Assembly: GCA_050251715.1 (NCBI GenBank)
Contig: JBFWMG010000033.1
Coordinates: 1 to 40,583 of the forward strand
Source: JBFWMG01 sp050251715
GTDB lineage: Bacteria > Desulfobacterota > Desulfovibrionia > Desulfovibrionales > Desulfovibrionaceae
DNA length: 40,583 nucleotides
Direction: 5' to 3'
The position numbers and the translations under genes are program-made. Below are positions 31,565 to 38,571 of this stretch, in pieces. The stretch's first letter is position 1, and every line of letters begins with the position of its first letter. The notes beneath the pieces are model-generated. The model searched no databases. It was given only the letters and a program-made list of their open reading frames with translations, and was not told the DNA's origin.

Positions 31565-32332
31565 ATGGTACAGGACGCATTCGATCTGACCGGCAAGGCG
31601 GCCATCGTCACAGGCAGCGGCACCGGGCTGGGCCAGGCCATGGCCCTGGGCCTGGCCGAGGCCGGGGCGGACGTGGCCGGCGTGTACAACAGCACCCCGC
31701 CCTCCGTGGGCAAGGCCATCACCGGCCTGGGACGCCGTTTCGCCGCCATCCAGGCGGACCTGGGCCACGACGCCACAGCCACGGCCCGGCGCATCGTGGA
31801 CGAGACCGTGGCCGCGCTCGGCGCGGTGGACATCCTGGTCAACAACGCGGGCATCATCCGCCGCGCCGACGCCCTGGAGTTTACCGAAAAGGACTGGGAC
31901 GACGTGCTGGACGTGAACCTGAAATCCCTGTTCTTTTTGTCCCAGGCCGCAGCCAAGGCCATGGTCAAGCAGGGCAACGGCGGCCGCATCATCCATGTGG
32001 CGTCCATGCTCTCGTTCCAGGGCGGCATCCGCGTGCCTTCCTACACGGCCAGCAAAAGCGGCGTGCTGGGCCTCACCCGGCTCATGGCCAACGAGTGGGC
32101 GCGGTTCGGCATCACGGTCAACGCCATCGCCCCCGGCTACATGGCCACGGCCAACACCGCGCCCCTGCGCAACGACCCCGAACGCAACAAGCAGATCCTG
32201 GAGCGCATTCCCGCAGGGCGCTGGGGCGACCCCGACGACCTCAAGGGTGCGGTGGTGTTCCTCGCCTCGGCGGCGGCGGGCTATGTGAACGGCCATGCCC
32301 TGGCGGTTGACGGGGGTTGGCTTGCCCGCTAA
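31565..32332 (+). CDS. kduD: 2-dehydro-3-deoxy-D-gluconate 5-dehydrogenase (SDR)
   Basis: The 255-residue short-chain dehydrogenase should reduce 2,5-diketo-3-deoxygluconate to KDG with NADH. The cofactor loop is VTGSGTGLGQAMA. NNAGIIRR follows, then the catalytic Ser in HVASMLSFQGGIRVP, then Tyr and Lys in YTASKSG. The ending GHALAVDGGWLAR is typical. AAGGAGG lies before the ATG, which decides the start although the frame is open far upstream through the 71-bp repeats. It is separated from kduI by that repeat array. Confidence 0.94.
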   Translation: MVQDAFDLTGKAAIVTGSGTGLGQAMALGLAEAGADVAGVYNSTPPSVGKAITGLGRRFAAIQADLGHDATATARRIVDETVAALGAVDILVNNAGIIRRADALEFTEKDWDDVLDVNLKSLFFLSQAAAKAMVKQGNGGRIIHVASMLSFQGGIRVPSYTASKSGVLGLTRLMANEWARFGITVNAIAPGYMATANTAPLRNDPERNKQILERIPAGRWGDPDDLKGAVVFLASAAAGYVNGHALAVDGGWLAR

Positions 32333-32373
32333 CACCAACCGCTGATCGACCACACCCAACCCAAGCACAACAC

Positions 32374-33138
32374 ATGAGCGTCCAATCCGTCGACCGCGCC
32401 TTTGACATCATCGAACTGCTCTCCGTGGAGCCGGGAGGCCTTGGCCTTGCGGAGATCGGCAGCCGCCTGGACCTGAACAAGAGCACGGCCCACCGCCTGT
32501 TGGCCGTGTTGTGCAAGCGCGGCTATGTGGAAAAGGGGGACGGGCGGGGGCGCTACCGCCTGGGCCTGGGCTTTGTGGAGCTGGCCGGCCTGCGCCTCAA
32601 CAGCCTGGAGCTGACCACCGAGGCCCAGCCGCACCTGCGCCGCCTGTCCAAGCTCACGGGCCAGACCGTGTTCCTGGCCATCCGCGAGGGGCGCGAGGTG
32701 GTGTATATCGACAAGACCGAGGCGGTGAACAGCCTGCGCCGCTACAAGATCATAGGCCGCCGCCTGCCCCTGCACGCCACGTCGCTGGGCAAGGCGCTGC
32801 TTTCGGGCCTGTCCGACGAGCGCATCGCCGCGCTGTATGCGGGCGCTCCGCTGGAACGGATGACCGAACGCACCGTGGCGGATTTTGACGCGCTGCTGGA
32901 CGAGATACGCCGCACCCGCAGCCGGGGATGGTCGTTTGACGATGAGGAAAACGAGCCGGGAACCCTGTGCGTGGGCGCGCCCATCTTCGACTACCGGGGG
33001 TCCGCCGTGGCCGCCGTGAGCGTGGCGTGGGAGATCAAGGCCAATCCGGATCTCAAGAATACCGACGTGGCGGAACTGGTCATGGAGGCTGCCGGGGCGA
33101 TTTCCCGGCGCATGGGCTACAAGAAGAAAACGGCGTAG
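32374..33138 (+). CDS. kdgR: IclR-family regulator, KdgR-like
   Basis: The 254-residue regulator has an N-terminal winged helix-turn-helix (VDRAFDIIELLSVEPGGLGLAEIGSRLDLNKSTAHRLLAVLCKRGYVEK). Its IclR effector domain includes YRLGLGFVELAGL, then LPLHATSLGKALLSGL, then GWSFDDEENEPGTLCVGAPIFDYRG. Lying among kduI, kduD, kdgK and eda, and with a KdgR-type operator before the operon, it most likely represses the pathway and responds to KDG. The symbol rests on this context as well as on family. No strong ribosome site is visible before ATG 32374. An upstream start at 32317 is possible but would add an unstructured leader. Confidence 0.85.
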   Translation: MSVQSVDRAFDIIELLSVEPGGLGLAEIGSRLDLNKSTAHRLLAVLCKRGYVEKGDGRGRYRLGLGFVELAGLRLNSLELTTEAQPHLRRLSKLTGQTVFLAIREGREVVYIDKTEAVNSLRRYKIIGRRLPLHATSLGKALLSGLSDERIAALYAGAPLERMTERTVADFDALLDEIRRTRSRGWSFDDEENEPGTLCVGAPIFDYRGSAVAAVSVAWEIKANPDLKNTDVAELVMEAAGAISRRMGYKKKTA

Positions 33139-33177
33139 GCGCGGGGGCGTTCCACGCCACACGGCAAGGAGGCGGCC

Positions 33178-34119
33178 ATGGATCTGACGCAACGGTTCGC
33201 GGCGTTCGGCCTGGTGCCGGTCATCGTCATCGACGACGCGGCCCACGCCGTTCCCCTGGCGCGGGCGTTGGCCATGGGCGGCCTGCCCGTGGCCGAGATC
33301 ACCTGCCGCACGCCCGCGGCCATGCAGGCCATCCGCAACGTGGCCGCCGAAGCCCCGGACGTGCTGGTGGGCGCGGGCACGGTGCTGACCGTGGCCCAGG
33401 CGGCCATGGCCCTTGACGCGGGCGCGGCGTTCATCGTGGCGCCCGGCTTCAACCCCGAGGTGGTGGGCTGGTGCCGTAACCAGGGGGTGCCCGTGGTGCC
33501 GGGCGTGGATTCGCCCAGCGCCATCGAGGGGGCGCTCGCCTTTGGTCTTGAACTGCTCAAATTCTTTCCCGCCGAGGCGCTGGGCGGCATCGGTTTCCTG
33601 AAGGCCATGGCCGGGCCGTATGCCGGGGTGCGTTTCATGCCCACGGGCGGCATCCATGCCGACAATCTGGCCGGTTACCTGGCCTGGGACCGGGTGGCGG
33701 CCTGCGGCGGCACGTGGCTGGCGGACCGGTCCCTGGTCGCGGCCGGGCGGTTCGACGAGATCGCGGCGCGCACGCGGCGCGCCATGGCGGCGGTGCTTGG
33801 CCTGCGCCTGGAGCGCGTGGAGCTGTTCGGCCCCGCATCGCCTGAATCGGAATCCCTGTGCGCGCTGCTGGCCGCGCTGCTGGGCGCGGACGCCGCGTCG
33901 GCCACGGTGTCGCTGGCCGCGCCCGCGCCCTACGAGCAGGAGGCGCACCGCCTGGGCCGCCTCATCTGCACCACCCGCGACCCGGCCCGCGCCGCCGCGT
34001 TTTTCGCGCGCCTGGGCGTGGCCGATCTGGGAAGCGCTGGTCTGGGCGGCACGGCGGGCGGCGAGGCCGAAACCGGGCTGGCGGGTTTTACCCTGCGGCT
34101 CGCGCCGCGCAGGAGTTAG
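33178..34119 (+). CDS. eda: KDPG/KHG aldolase with C-terminal VOC-like extension
   Basis: The 313-residue protein splits KDPG into pyruvate and glyceraldehyde-3-phosphate. Residues 1-210 are the class I aldolase: Glu40 and Arg44 in VAEITCRTP, VGAGTVL, the Schiff-base Lys128 in LLKFFPAE, and the phosphate site in MPTGGI. Residues about 215-313 are extra. LRLERVELFGPASPESESLCALLAALLG and the closing GLAGFTLRLAP recall the glyoxalase/VOC-like tail of some Firmicutes aldolases, but the glycine-rich end is degenerate. AAGGAGG precedes the ATG. The stop TAG coincides with the left tip of the second multi-hairpin element, so the tail's last codons could have been changed by that insertion. Confidence 0.88.
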   Translation: MDLTQRFAAFGLVPVIVIDDAAHAVPLARALAMGGLPVAEITCRTPAAMQAIRNVAAEAPDVLVGAGTVLTVAQAAMALDAGAAFIVAPGFNPEVVGWCRNQGVPVVPGVDSPSAIEGALAFGLELLKFFPAEALGGIGFLKAMAGPYAGVRFMPTGGIHADNLAGYLAWDRVAACGGTWLADRSLVAAGRFDEIAARTRRAMAAVLGLRLERVELFGPASPESESLCALLAALLGADAASATVSLAAPAPYEQEAHRLGRLICTTRDPARAAAFFARLGVADLGSAGLGGTAGGEAETGLAGFTLRLAPRRS

Positions 34120-34221
34120 AGCTTCTTAACGTTGAAAAAATGAGATGCTCTTATGCATCTTGTTGAAATAACGTTTCATTATTTTAAATTCTCGCATTGT
34201 TTCAATGCTACAATGCGCTAG
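34117..34221. repeat. 105-bp multi-hairpin element, copy 2 (next to eda)
   Basis: The partner of 13031-13136, in the same orientation relative to the window. The stems are kept but the middle one is weaker (ttgaaataacg/cattattttaa), while gcattg/caatgc is unchanged. Its left tip TTAGAGC provides the stop codon of the aldolase gene. It ends GCGCTAG like the other copy. Confidence 0.75.
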
Positions 34222-34273
34222 CCGCCGCACCCCACCGGCTGGCCAGCGCAAACGCCCGGAGGCAGGGTGCGAA

Positions 34274-34319
34274 AAAGCCAGGATCGAAGCATGGGCAGCC
34301 CATGCGCGATGCTGGCTTT
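34274..34319 (-). terminator. Terminator of the YkgJ-type gene
   Basis: A stem of about 20 bp with one mismatch and a small bulge (arms begin aaagccag and end ctggcttt) has a tiny loop in cagc. On the minus strand it is followed by TTTTT, and it lies 39 bases past the stop at 34359. It may also stop the rightward uronate operon. Confidence 0.75.
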
Positions 34320-34358
34320 CGTATGGCAATGATACGGAGGGCTGGTTTTAACCGTCTG

Positions 34359-35087
34359 CTAGCAGCACTCCGGTTCCTGGTCGCGCGTGTGGGCGTCCCT
34401 GTCCGGTAGCATGCCGGGCGCGGGGTTGACCGGCAGGGGCTCGAACCCCTTGCATCCGATGCGCTCGGCCTGCTCCGCGAACAGCGGAAAGCTGCGGCAT
34501 TTGTAGGGCCGCACCGGATGGATGCGGCACAGCGCCCTGCCGTCCCGCGTGCGGGCAAGCCACGGGCAGCGCGCCAGGTATTCCCCAGTCTTGGGATGTA
34601 CCCATGCCTGATACAGCGCATAGCCCCGCCGCTCGACCCGCTGCACGAAGCGCGTGATCCGCGTCAGCCCCAGCCGTTCCCACGCCGCCACCTCCTCCAC
34701 CGTCACCCGGCCCTGGTAGGCGTCGCGGAACCGCGTGCAGCAATGCCCGCACGACCGGCACGTAAACCCCGGATGCGGCAGGAGCAGCACGTTGGCCGCC
34801 TGCAACGCCAGCAGGTCCGGATCCATGCCCAGCACGGGCGCGGCCTCGGCCACCATGCGCCGCATGTCCGCGTCCCGGTCCTGCCCGTCATAATGATAGG
34901 CCGGGTGTGGATAGAGCACGCTCTCCCCGCTGGCCGGGTCCGTGGCGATGCTCTCCACCGCGCCCGAGCGCGGGTCCGACCGGTCCTGCACGGACCAGCC
35001 GCGTTTCAAAAGAAATTTTTCCACCCCGGACAGGGTGGGACCGCTGACGAACGCATCCGCAACACGAACACCGACTGGCGCGCGCAT
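34359..35087 (-). CDS. YkgJ-family cysteine cluster protein
   Basis: The 242-residue cytoplasmic protein has the zinc/iron-chelating domain of the YkgJ family. CRSCGHCC opens the cluster near the middle, followed by CPWLARTRDGRALCRIHPVRPYKCRSFPLF, and CC ends the protein. The N-terminal 100 residues (VADAFVSGPTLSGVEKFLLKRGW...) match nothing I know. Function of the family is undefined; proposed roles include metal binding. ATG 35087 with a GAGG site is preferred over GTG 35141, which would add 18 residues. It appears to be a single-gene unit. Confidence 0.78.
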   Translation of the reverse strand: MRAPVGVRVADAFVSGPTLSGVEKFLLKRGWSVQDRSDPRSGAVESIATDPASGESVLYPHPAYHYDGQDRDADMRRMVAEAAPVLGMDPDLLALQAANVLLLPHPGFTCRSCGHCCTRFRDAYQGRVTVEEVAAWERLGLTRITRFVQRVERRGYALYQAWVHPKTGEYLARCPWLARTRDGRALCRIHPVRPYKCRSFPLFAEQAERIGCKGFEPLPVNPAPGMLPDRDAHTRDQEPECC

Positions 35088-35361
35088 AACGACCTCGACA
35101 ACAGGGCATGCAGGGAATGGGCGGAAACAGTGCGCGGGCACGGGAACCCCGCGCTGCGGCTTACAAGGGAGCGACGGCTACAGAAAGTCGTCGGTGATGT
35201 GGCTCTTGTGGACCATGCGGTCTCCCGCGTTGGGTGCTGATGACGCTGATGGACGAAGCCGCTCTACGCCCAAGGGGGGGGATGCTGTCAAGAGGGGGGG
35301 CGCTCCCCTTGTGGTGGGTTAGCCGGGAATCCAGGAAAACAGGTGCCGGATTCCGCACCGT

Positions 35362-37296
35362 TCAGTCGCACGGCGATGCTGGAGCCTTGCCGCAAGACGA
35401 ATCTTCCCCGTGTACGCGGTTGCGGCCGCCCGCCTTTGCGGCATAGAGCGCCGCGTCCGCAATATGCAGCAGCTCCTCCGGCGATGCGCATTTTTCGCCC
35501 GGCACCCCGGCGGCGTAGCCCAGGCTCACGGTCACCACGCCGAAAGGGGAGTCCTCATGGGGCAACGCCAGGTCGCACACCGCCTTGCGGATGCTCTCGG
35601 CCAGCACGTCCGCCTTGCCCATGTCCGTATAGGGACAGATCATGCAGAACTCCTCGCCGCCGTATCGGGCGGCCACGTCGCCAGCCCTCCGGGCGTACTG
35701 CGTGAGCACCGCCGCCAGCTTTTTGAGGCACTCGTCCCCGAGCTGGTGCCCATAGCGGTCGTTGTAGGCCTTGAAATGGTCCACATCCAGGATGATGAGG
35801 GCGACGGCCTTGCCGCCGTGGCCGGCACGGGCCCACTCGAGCTCCAAGGTCTCGTCGAAGCGGCGGCGGTTGAAAAGGCCGGTCAGGGGATCGCGTATGG
35901 AAAGCTCCGTCAACTGGCTGTTGGCCCGCTCCAGCTCGGCGGTTTTCTCCTCCAGCGCCTCCATGGCCTGCCTGGCCCGCTGGTTGCTGTCCTGAAGGGC
36001 TTTCTCCCTATCGCGGGCCTCGGCCGCCGTGTCGCGGAACTGTTGCAACGCGGCGCCGAGGCGGCCCAGTTCGCTGGAGCCGGCCGGGGGCAGGTTCGTG
36101 TCCAGGCGTCCGGCGGCAACGTCCTGCATGGACGCGCTCAGCCAGGACAAGCGGGCGATGACCTGCCTGTTCACGTAGAAGTGCATCAGGCCCGCCACGC
36201 AGAGCAAGCCAAGACCCGCCAGCAAAACCAGGATGACCGTGGCCCTCTGGCGGATGCGCGTCAGGGTGCGGCCCGTCTGGGACATCTCGCGCTGGCTGCT
36301 GTCCACCATTCGGGAGGTCGCCGTGTTGACCCGCTGCAGGATGCCTTGGTTGACGGCGTTGAGGTCCATGATCCTGCCAAGGAGCCGCAGTTCGTTTTCC
36401 CGCAGCTGTATCAGCCCGTCGTTGCGCAGGGTAAGGGCGTCCAGATCCTCGACGGGCTGGGCCAGGTCACGGCCCGGATCCTCGGGGAGTTTTGCCAGGG
36501 CGTCGCGGAGCGTTGCCAGGGAAACGGCGAGTTCATGCCGCGACGTGTTCAGGCTGGCCAGCGAGGGGGTCAGGCTGGCGGCCAAGAGGCGCCCGTGGAT
36601 GGATTCCACGGTGGCGTAGAAGCGGGCCATGGGCAGCAGGGGCGTAAGCTGCACGGCCATGGCCGCGACCTTGCCCACCGGCGGGTCGGGTTGCGCCATG
36701 AGCCGGCTGATGACGTCCCCGTCGCCTTCCAGGATGCGCGTGCGGTAGATCAGGTGGCGCTGGAAGATCAACAGATTGGCGAAAAGACGCTTTCGGGCCA
36801 CCAGCTGTTGCTCCCGGAGGGTGATCCGCGCGTCGACAATGGCCTGCAAACGCCGGAGGTTGTCTTCCAGTTCCGCAAACAGGTCCGTGGGGATCGTGTC
36901 GCCATCGCCGACAACGGTCTTCAGCGCGCCAAGGGCCGAGTTCAGCGACTCCGTGGCGTCGTCGATTCTCTTGAAGGCCTCGTCCCGGGCCTCCTTGGTG
37001 GAGAGCGAGGCCAGGGAAAGGCCGGACGCCGCCAAGGCGTCGGCGGCCCGGGCGACCCGAAAGATCCGCACGGTGGTGGGCAGTTTGTAGGCCAGGATGT
37101 CGCTCACCACGGTGTCGACTCTGGCGGAAAAATACAGGGCTGCAAGAACGGAAAGGGCCATCACCCCGATAATGGCCCCAAAGCCCAACAGCAGGCTGGA
37201 CCGGATGCCCAGCCGCAGAAACAGGCCTGACCGGGGGGTGTGTCCGTTGGAGCGGCTGGTGTTCGGCGGGTCAGTCCAGCGGGACACGCCGGCCAT
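35362..37296 (-). CDS. Membrane diguanylate cyclase with periplasmic sensor and HAMP
   Basis: The product of about 644 residues makes c-di-GMP. Membrane helices flank a helical periplasmic domain of about 300 residues (first helix GIRSSLLLGFGAIIGVMALSVLAAL, second near VILVLLAGLGLLCVAGLMHFY). HAMP and a coiled coil follow, then the GGDEF domain: LSIRDPLTGLFNRRRFDE, DVDHFKAYNDRYGHQLGDE and an intact RYGGEEF. RAGD five residues before GGEEF is an I-site. The start lies inside the preceding binding-protein gene. ATG 37296 is right next to GGAAGG, while GTG 37287 has better spacing. The overlap suggests that the binding protein controls this enzyme. Confidence 0.88.
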   Translation of the reverse strand: MAGVSRWTDPPNTSRSNGHTPRSGLFLRLGIRSSLLLGFGAIIGVMALSVLAALYFSARVDTVVSDILAYKLPTTVRIFRVARAADALAASGLSLASLSTKEARDEAFKRIDDATESLNSALGALKTVVGDGDTIPTDLFAELEDNLRRLQAIVDARITLREQQLVARKRLFANLLIFQRHLIYRTRILEGDGDVISRLMAQPDPPVGKVAAMAVQLTPLLPMARFYATVESIHGRLLAASLTPSLASLNTSRHELAVSLATLRDALAKLPEDPGRDLAQPVEDLDALTLRNDGLIQLRENELRLLGRIMDLNAVNQGILQRVNTATSRMVDSSQREMSQTGRTLTRIRQRATVILVLLAGLGLLCVAGLMHFYVNRQVIARLSWLSASMQDVAAGRLDTNLPPAGSSELGRLGAALQQFRDTAAEARDREKALQDSNQRARQAMEALEEKTAELERANSQLTELSIRDPLTGLFNRRRFDETLELEWARAGHGGKAVALIILDVDHFKAYNDRYGHQLGDECLKKLAAVLTQYARRAGDVAARYGGEEFCMICPYTDMGKADVLAESIRKAVCDLALPHEDSPFGVVTVSLGYAAGVPGEKCASPEELLHIADAALYAAKAGGRNRVHGEDSSCGKAPASPCD

Positions 37297-38425
37297 CCTT
37301 CCAGGTGTACCACGCAAAGGGCGCAAAAGGCGTGGCAATGTCCCCCTGCGCGTCAAAGGAGACCGTCCCCAAAATGGTCTCGACCGGAGCCTTGTGAATG
37401 GCCTCGGCCACGTTGCCGGTATCGAACGACTGGGCTCTTTCTACCCCTTCGATCCATACCTGGATGGCCGCATAGGCCAACAGGGTGTATCCGGCCGGTT
37501 CGAACCCCGTGGCCCTGACGGCCTCCGCGGCCTGGGCTGCGGACGCCAGCCGCACGGCCTCGGGAGGAAAGGTGAAGGGCACGCCGTTCGCCGCGTCCCC
37601 TGCGGTTTTCTGAAAGACTTCGGAGACGAGGGTGTCGCTGCCGATGACGTCGAAGGCCGCCCCCATCTGCCTGACCTGACGCATGAAGATGCCGCTATCC
37701 AGACCCCCGCCCACCATATACAGCACTTCCACGTGATGGTTGAGGAACTGTTCGATCGCATCGGTGTATGACGTTTCGCCGGACTTGGCCTGCACCGTGA
37801 CCACGGGGGTGATGCCCCGCTTCGCAAGGCTCTCCATGGCGGTTCGAGACAGTGTCAGCGAATAGGCGCGGGGAAAGTACAGCACGCCGACCCGTTGTCC
37901 GGCATGCCTTTCCGCTATGCGCCGGGCCGCGAGTTCGCCCTGGACATCGTCGCGGCCGATCATGCGGAAGATGGTGCCGATGCCCATGCCGGTGACCTTG
38001 GGATTGGTCGAGGCCGGCGTGATTTGCAGCACCTTGTGGCTGGCGTAGACCGGGGCGGCGGCTATCGTGGCGCCCGAGCAGGAATGGCCGATCACCACGG
38101 CGGGCGGATTCTCCACAATCTGCTGGGCCACGGCCTCCGCAATGGCCGCGTCGCAGCCGTCGTCGTACAGGCTTACGACAACAGGGCGGTCCAGCAGCAT
38201 GCCGCCGGGGAGACTGCGCAAGGCGGCGGAGACGCCAGCCTTGTATTGTATTCCCACGGCGACGCTGGTGCCGCCCATGGGGCCGACAACGGCGACGTGC
38301 ACCTCTTCCGCAGCGGAAACCACCTCCGGGAAAACCAGGAACAGCGTAAGAAGAAAAAGAGTTTTCAATAGTTGCAGGTTCAAATGCCCCCCTATGCGTA
38401 AAGAAGATGCAACACGCAACGGCAC
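37271..38425 (-). CDS. Type I periplasmic binding protein (LivK-like)
   Basis: This secreted protein of up to 384 residues resembles branched-chain amino acid binding proteins: EEVHVAVVGPMGGTSVAVGIQYKAGVSAAL, VVIGHSCSGATIAAAPVYASHKVLQITPASTNP, then GRDDVQGELAARRIAE. A signal peptide runs over LLKTLFLLTLFLVFPEVVSA. The start is unclear: GTG 38425 has no ribosome site, while TTG 38383 follows GGGGGG and gives a cleaner signal peptide. No permease or ATPase gene adjoins it. Instead the gene overlaps a diguanylate cyclase gene, so it is more likely a sensory ligand receptor than a transport component (inference). Confidence 0.85.
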   Translation of the reverse strand: MPLRVASSLRIGGHLNLQLLKTLFLLTLFLVFPEVVSAAEEVHVAVVGPMGGTSVAVGIQYKAGVSAALRSLPGGMLLDRPVVVSLYDDGCDAAIAEAVAQQIVENPPAVVIGHSCSGATIAAAPVYASHKVLQITPASTNPKVTGMGIGTIFRMIGRDDVQGELAARRIAERHAGQRVGVLYFPRAYSLTLSRTAMESLAKRGITPVVTVQAKSGETSYTDAIEQFLNHHVEVLYMVGGGLDSGIFMRQVRQMGAAFDVIGSDTLVSEVFQKTAGDAANGVPFTFPPEAVRLASAAQAAEAVRATGFEPAGYTLLAYAAIQVWIEGVERAQSFDTGNVAEAIHKAPVETILGTVSFDAQGDIATPFAPFAWYTWKDGRRVPLD

Positions 38426-38571
38426 CCGCAGGCGGTTCGGACATTATGAATATTCATCAAGCGGCGGCAAAAGTCTAGAGCGGATAGAGCACGCTCTGCC
38501 GAGGGTGGGAAGTCTTATGCGGGACGGTTCCGCCCCAATGGCGGGGGAGCCCGCCAACCTGGCCCTGCGGG

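Noticed and set aside
30905..32332. One long protein running from kduI through the 71-bp repeats into kduD
   Set aside because: The frame is open by chance. kduI is complete in another frame, kduD has its own strong ribosome site, and the upstream translation has no family match.
35142..35361. Possible remnant of a coding end (MVHKSHITDDFL on the minus strand)
   Set aside because: It is only a short frame without an upstream domain or ribosome site; too little to call a pseudogene.
38426..38571. Third copy of the multi-hairpin element (tctagagcgg near 38475)
   Set aside because: Only the first few bases agree; the stems and the rest of the element are absent.
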